A DNA stretch of 64,000 bases. It comes from an uncultured Desulfobacteraceae bacterium. Its GTDB lineage: Bacteria > Desulfobacterota > Desulfobacteria > Desulfobacterales > UBA5852. Location: assembly GCA_913060875.1 (NCBI GenBank), contig CAJXSL010000001.1, positions 248,001 through 312,000 of the forward strand, read 5' to 3'. Shown one piece after another: positions 52,539 to 59,983 of this stretch (the stretch's first letter is position 1; every line of letters starts with the position of its first letter). Position numbers and translations under genes: made by a program. The notes under the pieces are model-generated. The model saw only the letters and a list, made by a program, of their open reading frames with translations, had not been told where the DNA came from and did no database searches.

Positions 52539-53225
52539 ATGATGCTGATGGACGCGCGAATGACCGTTTTTTCGGAAAATGACGATGCGCCGGCCGTAGT
52601 GCAGGCGCGCAAGTTGGCGGAACGGCTGCTGGACGGCGGGGCCGGAAGCCACGACTGGGAGCACACCCTGCGGGTCTATCGGCTGTGCCGCGATATAGGC
52701 CCCAGGGAGGGGGCCGACATGGCGGTGCTGCTGGTGGCGGCCCTGTTGCATGACATCGGACGCGTTCATCAGGATAACAGTCGCGGTGCGGTCTGCCATG
52801 CGGAGCAGGGGGCGCAAATGGCCGCCCGTCTGATGGCGGAACTGCCGTTGACGGAAGCCCAGAAGGCCAATGTGGTGCATTGCGTGCGGGCGCATCGTTT
52901 CCGGAAAGATCCCACGCCGGATACCATCGAAGCGCGGGTGCTCTTCGATGCGGACAAACTCGATGCCATCGGGGCCGTGGGGATCGCCCGGGCCTATCAG
53001 TTCGCCGGCGAACTGGGCGCCCGCTTTCACAACCCCGGCAACGACGTGCGCCATACCGCCGCCTATTCCCGTGATGACACAGGGTACCGCGAGTATCAGG
53101 TCAAACTGCGCCACGTCCGCGACCGTATGTTGACGGATGCCGGGCGCCGGGTGGCCGCGGGGCGGCATGACTTCATGGTGCGTTTTTTTGAGCGTTTTCT
53201 GGAAGAGATCAAGGGGCATCTTTGA
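52539..53225 (+). CDS. HD-domain phosphohydrolase
   Basis: Metal-dependent hydrolase of about 228 residues, cytosolic. The HD-superfamily residues are in GSHDWEHTLRVYRL, VAALLHDIGR (His-Asp pair) and a later Asp in LFDADKLDAIGAVGIARAY. This layout resembles the YedJ/YpgQ-type small HD hydrolases that act on nucleotides; the substrate is not known. Several ATGs lie close together (52539, 52542, 52548), so the start is uncertain by a few residues. It is divergent from the dcw cluster. Confidence 0.88.
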   Translation: MMLMDARMTVFSENDDAPAVVQARKLAERLLDGGAGSHDWEHTLRVYRLCRDIGPREGADMAVLLVAALLHDIGRVHQDNSRGAVCHAEQGAQMAARLMAELPLTEAQKANVVHCVRAHRFRKDPTPDTIEARVLFDADKLDAIGAVGIARAYQFAGELGARFHNPGNDVRHTAAYSRDDTGYREYQVKLRHVRDRMLTDAGRRVAAGRHDFMVRFFERFLEEIKGHL

Positions 53226-53516
53226 AGACGGTTTCGTAAAACGTCCGATCCGCCAGGGACGGCCATGTATCGGCACGCGTATTCTTCGTCACTGCGGGGA
53301 GGGGCATTGAATAAGTCCAAAGAGACTTTTGCTTCGATTCCCGAAATGTGTTAGGACATCACCGGTCGCTTAAATCCGGACGGCAGGCCGTTGCGGCCTG
53401 TCCGGCCTGCCGGCGGCAATGGGCGCACCAATCATTCCCCACGCAGAAATCCCGCGGGTAGCGAGCTGTTTCGGCGCGGTCCCGTCCCAACCATTTTAAA
53501 CGAAAGTGAAGGTATC

Positions 53517-54203
53517 ATGAGCATCAACACCGTGGAACGCATTGATGACCAGGTCCCGGTTCGTCATGTGCTGATCAGCGTATCCGACAAGACCGGACTG
53601 GAAACGTTTATCCCGGCTTTATTGAAAAGCTGCCCGGGGCTGCGGATTTTTTCTACGGGCGGCACCTATGGCAAAATCCAGTCCATTCTCGGCGACGACG
53701 CCGACGGGCATTTGACCCAGGTGTCGGATTACACCGGTCAGCCCGAGACCCAGGGCGGCCTGGTGAAGACCCTGGACTTCAAAATTTATCTCGGCCTGCT
53801 GACCGAGACCTACAACGAGGCCCACCAGGGGGATCTCACACGGACGTCCGCCGTTCCCATCGATATGGTGGTGGTGAATCTCTACCCGTTCCAGCAGACC
53901 ATTGCCCAGGCCGGCGTGACGGTGGAAGGCGCACGCGGCCAGATCGATATCGGCGGGCCGTGCATGATCCGTGCGTCGGCCAAGAATTTCATCCGCGTGG
54001 CCTCGGTGGTGGACCCCTCCGACTACGCATCCATCGTGGACGACCTCCAGCAGAACGGGGGGCACACCACTTTGAAAATGCGTTTCGCCCTGGCCCAGAA
54101 GGCTTTCGGACACACCGCGGACTACGATCGGGCCATCGCCGATTACCTGGGGGCACGCACCGCCGCCGAGTCGGCCGGGTGCTATCAGTTCCAGGATAAA
54201 TAG
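53517..54203 (+). CDS. Stand-alone IMP cyclohydrolase (PurH N-terminal domain)
   Basis: Encodes only the MGS-like IMP cyclohydrolase half of PurH (228 residues), which closes FAICAR to IMP in the last purine step. Signatures are VLISVSDKTGLETFIPALL, RIFSTGGTYGKIQSIL, GQPETQGGLVKTLDFKIYLG, VVVNLYPFQQTIAQ and IDIGGPCMIRASAKNF. The ATG at 53517 has GTGAAGG upstream; the frame upstream is Pro/Arg-rich. It ends in its own stop, and the AICAR transformylase half follows 198 bases later in the same frame, after a hairpin repeat. Both halves look intact, so this is a stable split rather than a frameshift. Confidence 0.93.
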   Translation: MSINTVERIDDQVPVRHVLISVSDKTGLETFIPALLKSCPGLRIFSTGGTYGKIQSILGDDADGHLTQVSDYTGQPETQGGLVKTLDFKIYLGLLTETYNEAHQGDLTRTSAVPIDMVVVNLYPFQQTIAQAGVTVEGARGQIDIGGPCMIRASAKNFIRVASVVDPSDYASIVDDLQQNGGHTTLKMRFALAQKAFGHTADYDRAIADYLGARTAAESAGCYQFQDK

Positions 54204-54218
54204 TGTCCATCCATAAAT

Positions 54219-54328
54219 GGCATCTTTTGGCCCCGAGCGGCGTTTTCGCTCTTTTGAAATCCTCGAAATAGTTCACTATTCCTGTGGTTTCAAAATCGCT
54301 CAGACCTTGCTCGGAACCAAAATCTACC
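54219..54328 (+). repeat. Dispersed hairpin repeat, copy A (between the purH halves)
   Basis: Starts GGCATCTTTTGGCCCCGAGC and ends GCTCGGAACCAAAATCTACC; the outer arms (54225-54238 and 54309-54322) pair at 12 of 14. The same family occurs at 55675-55794. Where the copies differ in the stem (CCGAGC/GCTCGG here, CTGGGC/GCCCAG there), pairing is kept, which supports a conserved RNA or DNA hairpin. Confidence 0.75.
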
Positions 54329-54401
54329 ATCTCTGGACGAACACGAAATAAATGCAGTCCGACTTTTGGCGTAACCGTATTGAATATAAAGGAAGATGAA
54401 A

Positions 54402-55655
54402 ATGGCCGAGGATCTCAAAAAAATGTATCGCACCATCGTCAAGGATCATTTCCCCCCCCGTATGGAGATCGCCTTTGTCGATGACGACGACCAGCGCCAG
54501 ACTTTGTTCTACGAGCGCGTCGCCTGGACCATCGACGGTGAAGCCAAGGGTTTGCGCTACGGGGAAAACCCGGGGCAGGAAGCGGCCCTGTACCGTTTGG
54601 TCAACGGCAATTTGGCCCTGGCCGGGACCCAGACCATCCAGTCCGGCCGCTACCTGGCTTCGGACATCGAACTGCTCCAGTCCGGCAAGCACCCCGGCAA
54701 GACCAACCTCACGGACGCGGACAATGCCCTGAACATCCTGCGCTACTTCCCGGATACCCCCACGTCCGTCATCGTCAAGCACAACAACCCCTGCGGTGTG
54801 GCCCAGGCCGACAGCCTGGCAGATGCCTATCAGCGGGCCTACATGGCCGACCGTGTCGCCGCGTTCGGGGGCTGCATCGCCCTGAACCGTGCGGTGGACA
54901 AGGCCACGGCCGAGGCCGTGGCCAACCAGTATGCCGAAGTGGTGGTGGCGCCCGAGTTCGAGGACGGCACCCTGGCGATATTGGGCCGGCGCAAGAACCT
55001 GCGGGTGATCCGCATCCAGGCCATCGAAAAACTCCAGAGCTTTGTGGGCGAGCGGGTGGTGGATTTCAAAAGCCTCATCGACGGCGGGGTCATCGCCCAG
55101 TGGTCCTTCGCGCCCGTGACGCTGAAAACATCCGACCTCAAACTGGCCGCCTCCGAATACCAGGGCAAGACCTACACGATCGATAGGGAACCCACCCCGG
55201 CCGAGTTGGACGATCTGCTGTTCGGTTGGCTGGTGGAATCCGGCCTTACGTCCAATTCGGTCATTTACGTCAAGGACCGCTGCACCGTGGGCATCGGCAC
55301 CGGGGAGCAGGATCGGGTAGGCGTGGCCGAAATCGCCCGGGACAAGGCCTACCGCAAGTTGGCGGACCGCTACTGCTTCGAAGAACTCGGCGTGGCCTAC
55401 AACGAACTTGAAGACGAAGAGAAGAAAAAAGCCCTCGACGCCCGGGTGGCGGAAGAAAAAGGCGGCCTGCCGGGATCGTCCATGGTGAGCGATGCGTTCT
55501 TCCCCTTCCGCGACGGTGTCATGGTCGGCATTCGTGAAGGTGTCAAGGCCGTGGTGCAGCCCGGCGGGGCCATGAACGACTGGAACGTGATCGAGGCCTG
55601 CAACGAGGCGGGCGTGACCATGGTGTTTACCGGGCAGCGGTCCTTCAAACATTGA
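54402..55655 (+). CDS. Stand-alone AICAR formyltransferase (PurH C-terminal domain)
   Basis: Transfers a formyl group from 10-formyl-THF to AICAR; 417 residues. The family catalytic motif is VIVKHNNPCGVA (the Lys-His pair), with GLRYGENPGQEAALYRL, AFGGCIALNRAVDKATAE, GEQDRVGVAEIARDKA and the C-terminal SDAFFPFRDGVM and VQPGGAMNDWNVIEACNEAG. GGAAG places the start at the second ATG, 54402, rather than 54396. With the gene at 53517 it rebuilds bifunctional PurH from two chains. A second copy of the hairpin repeat lies 20 bases past its stop. Confidence 0.94.
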   Translation: MAEDLKKMYRTIVKDHFPPRMEIAFVDDDDQRQTLFYERVAWTIDGEAKGLRYGENPGQEAALYRLVNGNLALAGTQTIQSGRYLASDIELLQSGKHPGKTNLTDADNALNILRYFPDTPTSVIVKHNNPCGVAQADSLADAYQRAYMADRVAAFGGCIALNRAVDKATAEAVANQYAEVVVAPEFEDGTLAILGRRKNLRVIRIQAIEKLQSFVGERVVDFKSLIDGGVIAQWSFAPVTLKTSDLKLAASEYQGKTYTIDREPTPAELDDLLFGWLVESGLTSNSVIYVKDRCTVGIGTGEQDRVGVAEIARDKAYRKLADRYCFEELGVAYNELEDEEKKKALDARVAEEKGGLPGSSMVSDAFFPFRDGVMVGIREGVKAVVQPGGAMNDWNVIEACNEAGVTMVFTGQRSFKH

Positions 55656-55674
55656 GGTGCCACCCTTCCTAAGC

Positions 55675-55794
55675 GGCATCTTTTGGCCCTGGGCGGCGTT
55701 CTCGCTATTTGCCGATCCTCTACGTAGGCGCACTACGCCTGCGGTCGACAAATCGCTGCGGCCTTGCCCAGGACCAAAACCTACTGCTTGGGGC
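55675..55794 (+). repeat. Dispersed hairpin repeat, copy B
   Basis: Starts GCGGCATCTTTTGGCCCTGG. The arms TTTTGGCCCTGGGC (55681-55694) and GCCCAGGACCAAAA (55766-55779) pair at 13 of 14, and an inner stem forms around CTACGTAGGCG/CTACGCCTGCGG. It lies 20 bases after the AICAR formyltransferase stop, in the same position relative to its gene as copy A. It has no T run, so any termination would be factor-assisted. Confidence 0.75.
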
Positions 55795-55879
55795 TGCAAC
55801 CACTCGTGATTAAATGACCTTGTTTTTTGTCTGGGTATTTTTTGATACCATCTAACCAGAGGCTGTCTTTGCAAAAACC

Positions 55880-55959
55880 TGTCATCCCGGCGAAAGCCGG
55901 GATCTTGTTGCTATAAACCGCTGTGCCTGGAAGAGATTCCGGCTTTTACCGGAACAACA
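55880..55959. repeat. Degenerate inverted repeat of the GTCATnCCGGCGAAAGCCGG type
   Basis: The left arm TGTCATCCCGGCGAAAGCCG (continuing to 55904) and the right arm GATTCCGGCTTTTACCGGAA (55935-55959) are imperfect inverted repeats, each with its own small hairpin (CCCGGCGAAAGCCGGG). Sequences of this form are widespread dispersed intergenic elements in Proteobacteria. Confidence 0.6.
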
Positions 55960-56013
55960 ACCCGAGGCACTGAATTGCCTGGTCAATCTAATTCAACTCA
56001 TGGGAGGGCGACT

Positions 56014-56352
56014 ATGAAAAAGATAATCTATCTATTACTCGTACTGAGTTTGACGGTGGTGTTCGGTTGTGCCCAGGAGCAGCCGGAGGAAGCGGCGAAG
56101 AAGATTTTCGAGCAGCAGGTGGCCGGGCATGAGGGGCTGGAGCTGGATACGTCCGGACTGGCCTATATCATCGTCGAGCAGGAGGACGACACCGCCCTGG
56201 TGGAAGTCTCCGGCAATATGGCCGTAAAGGCCGAAATTCCCCTGGTGAAAAAGGGCGGGCAGTGGGTTATGGCCGTACCTGTTGAGACAGCGACCGAGGA
56301 AGACCCAAGTCCGATCGAAGAAGCGGTCGAGGAAAAAGCGCCCGCTCATTGA
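56014..56352 (+). CDS. Small acidic lipoprotein
   Basis: Predicted lipoprotein of 112 residues. The signal peptide MKKIIYLLLVLSLTVVFGC ends in a lipobox-like VFGC with Cys19. The mature part is strongly acidic, with a short beta-rich region (LAYIIVEQEDDTALVEVSGN) and a Glu-rich tail ending KAPAH. No family is recognised. GGGAGGG precedes the ATG at 56014. Its stop is followed in the same frame by a hydrolase remnant, so the present C-terminus may be the product of a past rearrangement. Confidence 0.78.
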   Translation: MKKIIYLLLVLSLTVVFGCAQEQPEEAAKKIFEQQVAGHEGLELDTSGLAYIIVEQEDDTALVEVSGNMAVKAEIPLVKKGGQWVMAVPVETATEEDPSPIEEAVEEKAPAH

Positions 56353-56625
56353 GCGTTTAAGAGGCGCCCGCAGAAAGTCGCGTCGGAGGTTGTGGCGCAG
56401 CGAATCAAAATCCTTGCAAATCTGGATGTCGCCAAGGGGCTTTCGAACATTTCCGTGCCCTGCTGCTACTTCCAGGTAAGCCATGACCGCCTTTTCCCTC
56501 GTCGCTTTTTTGAGGACTTCCAGCAAGGTATCATCCATATAAAAGCAAGAACGCTAAAAGGCCCCCATTTCATCTTACAGGCAGTCCCGAAAGAAGCATC
56601 GGAAATATTTGTGCAGAAGCAATAG
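56353..56625 (+). pseudogene. C-terminal remnant of an alpha/beta-fold hydrolase
   Basis: This 91-codon stretch lies directly after the lipoprotein stop, in the same frame. Its translation (VAQRIKILANLDVAKGLSNI, VPCCYFQVSHDRLFPRRFFE, LKGPHFILQAVPKEASEIF) reads as the last quarter of an alpha/beta hydrolase: the strand-Asp turn of the acid residue (SHDRLFP) and the catalytic-His loop (GPHFILQ). The nucleophile elbow and the rest of the fold are absent. A GTG at 56392 could start a 77-codon peptide, but similarity appears to begin before it, so decay or recombination is more likely than a real small gene. Confidence 0.55.
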
Positions 56626-56712
56626 AACCATTACATGGCTTTAGGACAGCGAGAAACATGCTGCCTGTCCCTGAAGGCCCTTTCGGCACAACTACAAATC
56701 AATCAAATCGCC

Positions 56713-57111
56713 ATGGAAAAATACGACACATCTTGGGACCTCGTTGAAAGTGAAAAAGGCAATTTGCCAGCCAATGAAGATGCCTGGAAAAAAATTAATC
56801 AAAAATGGCAGCGGCGTTCGTGGGAAACCTGGCTAAAGAAAAAGCTTACCTTTCCATTTTTTGTAAAAAGAATGGATGACGAGGATGATGCCTATTTTAC
56901 AGATATCGCCGATCATGAGCCCTTCAGGCTCGGTCACGAAATGAAAGTTGTTGCCATTGAGATGGAGGATGACCTGCATGGTGTGATAGTGAAAGCAAGA
57001 GAAGGCCGGAGGGTTGGATATGTTCCTCTTTGCGACGTTGAAGTACTTGACAAAGAGGCCCCGAGCTATTGGCCTGTTCGGGAATACCTCGTTTGGTTTG
57101 CCAATCGGTGA
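56713..57111 (+). CDS. CcbP-like calcium-binding family protein (tentative)
   Basis: Acidic cytosolic protein of about 132 residues (158 if an in-frame ATG at 56635 is used). The C-terminal 85 residues resemble the cyanobacterial calcium-binding protein CcbP: LTFPFFVKRMDDEDDAYFTD, a barrel-like GHEMKVVAIEMEDDLHGVIV, then GRRVGYVPLCDVEVLD and REYLVWFANR. The local base composition is clearly lower in GC than its neighbours, which suggests recent transfer. Function in bacteria outside cyanobacteria is not established. It is followed by the GNAT gene after 144 bases. Confidence 0.62.
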   Translation: MEKYDTSWDLVESEKGNLPANEDAWKKINQKWQRRSWETWLKKKLTFPFFVKRMDDEDDAYFTDIADHEPFRLGHEMKVVAIEMEDDLHGVIVKAREGRRVGYVPLCDVEVLDKEAPSYWPVREYLVWFANR

Positions 57112-57255
57112 TGAATTCGAAAATGATTACGATGAGGAAGATATGCCCTTTCGAGACTTGTTAATCCAGAGGTTGCCCAGCCATGACGTTACCCGCTGGG
57201 GACCCTGCTGTGGCTTTTTTTCTCACTTTTGCGTCAGGGCCTTGCATCACCGAAG

Positions 57256-57783
57256 ATGGAAACCCATTTTGTAAAACTCCGTCCGCTTATCGTTGCCGAT
57301 GAGCTTTCCTTCCGGCGCGCCGTGGATGAATTTAAAGCGCAGGAACCGGACTGGCCGTTTGCCTTTCACTTCGATGATTCGGTGGCGTTCCCCGGCTATG
57401 TCCGACGCCTGGAAGGCTGGTCCAGGGGCCAGGATCTTCCCGGGAATTTTGTGCCCAATACGTTTCTGGTGGGGGTCGTGGGAAAGATGATCGTCGGGCG
57501 TGTTTCCATCCGGCATGAATTGAATGCCTACCTGTCGAAGTACGGGGGGCATGTCGGCTACGGCGTCGTGCCCTCCCAGCGAAATCGTGGCTATGCCGGC
57601 GAGATGCTGCGGCTCACCTTGCCGATTGCCGCCCGGTTGGGAATTGCCAGGATACTGGTCACCTGCGATGAAGACAATATCGCTTCCCGGAGGGTCATCG
57701 AGAAAACGGGCGGCATGTTCGAGAATGTTGTGCAGGAGCCAGGAACCGGTGTGTTTAAAAGGCGCTATTGGATTGAAACCTGA
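57256..57783 (+). CDS. GNAT family N-acetyltransferase
   Basis: Acetyltransferase of about 175 residues. Motif A for acetyl-CoA binding is VGYGVVPSQRNRGYAGEMLR (Q/R-x-x-G-x-G/A form), preceded by a beta strand with KMIVGRVSIRHELN and followed by ILVTCDEDNIASRRVIEKTG. It resembles the YkwB-type single-domain GNAT acetyltransferases; the acceptor is unknown. ATG at 57256 is used; the frame extends to 57229. Confidence 0.9.
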   Translation: METHFVKLRPLIVADELSFRRAVDEFKAQEPDWPFAFHFDDSVAFPGYVRRLEGWSRGQDLPGNFVPNTFLVGVVGKMIVGRVSIRHELNAYLSKYGGHVGYGVVPSQRNRGYAGEMLRLTLPIAARLGIARILVTCDEDNIASRRVIEKTGGMFENVVQEPGTGVFKRRYWIET

Positions 57784-58024
57784 GGGGCCAAGGATTCATC
57801 AAGGGGTCAAGTGAAATGATAGAACCTTGCATAGGATTATCCATTTTGCAAATGACAGGCGTATGTTGTTCTGAAATAGTGCGATGGGCTCAAGCTTTTC
57901 ATAGGATTCAGGTGTTCAGCAAAATACCGGGGGCCAGGTGTCAAACCCTTGGACCCTTGACTCCTTGAATCCCGGACCCCTCACTTTTCCCCCTTTGCTC
58001 CTACCAACTGCAAAGCACCTCGCA

Positions 58025-58582
58025 ATGGCCAAACGCAAAACCACATCCCCCTACGAATTGTTGATCTACCTGCTGGCCCTGATGTGGGGCATTGAAATCG
58101 TCAACCTGTTTCTGGAGCATCAACTCTGTCGTTTCGGCATTTTCCCCCGGACGGCCCAGGGCCTGGTGGGCATCCCGTTCAGTCCGTTGCTCCACGCGGG
58201 CGTGGCTCACCTTTTTCTCAATACCGGTCCGTTGATCGTTCTGGGCGCGCTGATCCTGTTCAATGGCCGGGCGTTGTTTGTACGGTCAACGGTTTTCATT
58301 GCCCTTGTGGGCGGTCTGGGCATCTGGCTGGTGGGGCGGCCCGCCTATCACGTGGGCGCCAGTGCCTTGATCTTCGGCTATTTCGGATATCTCCTGGCAA
58401 AGGGGCTTTTCGACCGACGCGTCAAATCGCTTTTTATCGCCCTGGTGGCCATTGCCGCCTATGGCGGACTTTTCTGGGGGCTTCTGCCGACCGTGTCCTA
58501 TGTTTCCTGGGAAGGGCATGTCTGCGGGTTTGGGGCCGGGATTCTGGCGGCCTGGACCGAAAGGAGGCGCAAACGGCGTTGA
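58025..58582 (+). CDS. Small rhomboid-family intramembrane serine protease
   Basis: Six-helix membrane protein of 185 residues. Rhomboid hallmarks are the HxxxxHxxxN motif (His57, His62, Asn66 in LLHAGVAHLFLNTGPL), the catalytic Ser113 in HVGASALIFG and the catalytic His165 in EGHVCGFGAG. The N-terminus is short and basic. Rhomboids cleave membrane proteins inside the bilayer; the substrate is not evident. The start at 58025 is chosen over a longer frame at 57938 that is Pro/Leu-rich and unlike the family. A good terminator follows. Confidence 0.9.
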   Translation: MAKRKTTSPYELLIYLLALMWGIEIVNLFLEHQLCRFGIFPRTAQGLVGIPFSPLLHAGVAHLFLNTGPLIVLGALILFNGRALFVRSTVFIALVGGLGIWLVGRPAYHVGASALIFGYFGYLLAKGLFDRRVKSLFIALVAIAAYGGLFWGLLPTVSYVSWEGHVCGFGAGILAAWTERRRKRR

Positions 58583-58626
58583 TCCATTCGTCTGTTACGA
58601 AATACACCGGTCTATTCTTCAATTTT

Positions 58627-58664
58627 AAGCCCGGCCGAGCAGGGTGCACGGCCGGGCTTTATTC
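58627..58664 (+). terminator. Terminator after the rhomboid gene
   Basis: AAGCCCGGCCG (58627-58637) and CGGCCGGGCTT (58649-58659) form a perfect 11-base-pair stem around an 11-base loop, followed by a short TTATT run. It lies 45 bases after the rhomboid stop. Confidence 0.75.
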
Positions 58665-58729
58665 GGTCCAGAAAACCTGGTCCTGTGGGCCAGGTCAGAA
58701 ATAATTGGCTCTGCCGTAATCGTCGTATA

Positions 58730-58860
58730 GGAATTCAGGCGTCAGAATCCAGAAGTCAGAATAAGGTTTTCGCCTTCGGCGCATTCGATTTTTTTCAAAA
58801 GACGGAGCGAAGCGACATCAAAATCCTTCTGGCTCCTGAATTCTGTCTTCTGACGCCTAT
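58730..58860. repeat. Imperfect inverted repeat with GGCGTCAGAA arms
   Basis: The left arm GAATTCAGGCGTCAGAATCC (58731 onward) and the right arm TCTGTCTTCTGACGCCTAT (ending 58860) are inverted and match at about 19 of 25 positions, enclosing some 65 bases. It is probably a remnant of a dispersed intergenic element. Confidence 0.5.
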
Positions 58861-58963
58861 TGTTTCTCGCGATTGGAGCATCCCCCCTTCCAGGGGGAAC
58901 CCAACGCCGGGTCCTCCGAGTCCGGATATATACTCCTATAGCGCCATTGATAAACAGCGATAT

Positions 58964-59743
58964 TTAGCGCTCCTGCCAGTCGGGAGTGCGTTTTTCAAAG
59001 AAGGCTTTGACGCCTTCATGGGCATCATGGGTGGTGCAAAGGCGGGCGAAGGCTTCGTTCATGAGTTCGAACTGTTTGATGTAGGGCATATCTTCGGACG
59101 CATAAAAGGCCTTTTTGGCAATCTGGATGGCAACGGGGCTTTTTTGCGCCAGCGTGGCGGCCCAGTCCAGCGCCTCGTTTTCAAGGTCTTCCTTGGGAAC
59201 CACCCGGTTGACCAGCCCCAGGGCCAGGGCTTCGGGCGCCTTGACGAGGTCCCCGTACAGCAGCAGTTCCAGGGCCTTTTTGCGGCCCACGATTCGTGCC
59301 ACCGGAATCACCGGCCCCACGCAGTTCAGGCCGACGTTGATGGCGGTCAATCCCATTTTGGCGTTGTCGGCGGCGATGGCCAGGTCCGCTGCGGCGACCA
59401 CCCCCATCCCGTTGGCGACGGCAACCCCCTGCAACTGGGCGATCACGGGCTTTTTCAACTGGGACATCGTCACCAGGGGCCGCTCCATGTGTTCGATCCA
59501 GGCCCGGTATTCCATGGCCGACTTCCCGGCCAGTTCGTTGACGTCGATCCCGGCGCAGAAGGCTTTGCCGGACCCCTTCAAAAGGATGACCCGCACGCCC
59601 GGGTCATTGTCAAGCGCTATCAGCGCCTGGTAGAGATCCTCGGCCAATTGGGTGTTGAAGGTGTTGAGTTGGTCGGGTCGGTTCAGGGTGATGTGGCCAA
59701 CAAAACGATCGTCGATTTCGGTCAAAATGTGCTCGTAAGACAT
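58964..59743 (-). CDS. Enoyl-CoA hydratase/isomerase family protein
   Basis: Crotonase-fold enzyme of 259 residues. The CoA/oxyanion region is GSGKAFCAGIDVNELAG, and the second half of the oxyanion hole is LQGVAVANGMGVVAAADLAIA. The Glu pair usual in true hydratases is not clear: ADNAKMGLTAINVGLNCVG stands where the catalytic acids lie. Isomerase or another crotonase activity is therefore possible. The start at 59743 has a strong GGAGGGAAGG upstream. It is a single gene, with no beta-oxidation neighbours to narrow its role. Confidence 0.9.
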   Translation of the reverse strand: MSYEHILTEIDDRFVGHITLNRPDQLNTFNTQLAEDLYQALIALDNDPGVRVILLKGSGKAFCAGIDVNELAGKSAMEYRAWIEHMERPLVTMSQLKKPVIAQLQGVAVANGMGVVAAADLAIAADNAKMGLTAINVGLNCVGPVIPVARIVGRKKALELLLYGDLVKAPEALALGLVNRVVPKEDLENEALDWAATLAQKSPVAIQIAKKAFYASEDMPYIKQFELMNEAFARLCTTHDAHEGVKAFFEKRTPDWQER

Positions 59744-59983
59744 AACCTTCCCTCCTGAAAAGAGTGTCGGGTGGATCTGGGGCCTGCCTTTCGCCAACAA
59801 CCTCACGATCAAAATGCATGGACGCTCTTTTCGTATCACTAAAGGTATGGGGAATACAACCGGGACATGTTGACAGCCTTTAGGGTAGACGATAACACAT
59901 AAAGATCATCCCGCCGGATGCAAATGGACAGCCCGACCGGAAATTGCCACGCTTTCATCACCTGTTAAAACGGAGACATGCTG

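Larger units (their letters stand above)
55656..56013. other. Intergenic region holding two repeat families
   Basis: This 358-base gap contains the hairpin repeat at 55675-55794 and a second, unrelated inverted repeat at 55880-55959. No gene is visible between or around them. The last 50 bases carry the ribosome site (GGGAGGG) of the lipoprotein gene. Confidence 0.6.
58583..58963. other. Convergent intergenic region: terminator and an inverted repeat
   Basis: This 381-base gap lies between the rhomboid gene (+) and the enoyl-CoA hydratase gene (-). It contains the terminator at 58627-58664 and an imperfect inverted repeat at 58730-58860. No protein-coding signal is visible. Confidence 0.55.

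Noticed and set aside
56392-56625. 77-codon gene starting at GTG 56392
   Set aside because: Hydrolase-like sequence appears to begin before the GTG and only the end of the fold is present, so I list it as a remnant.
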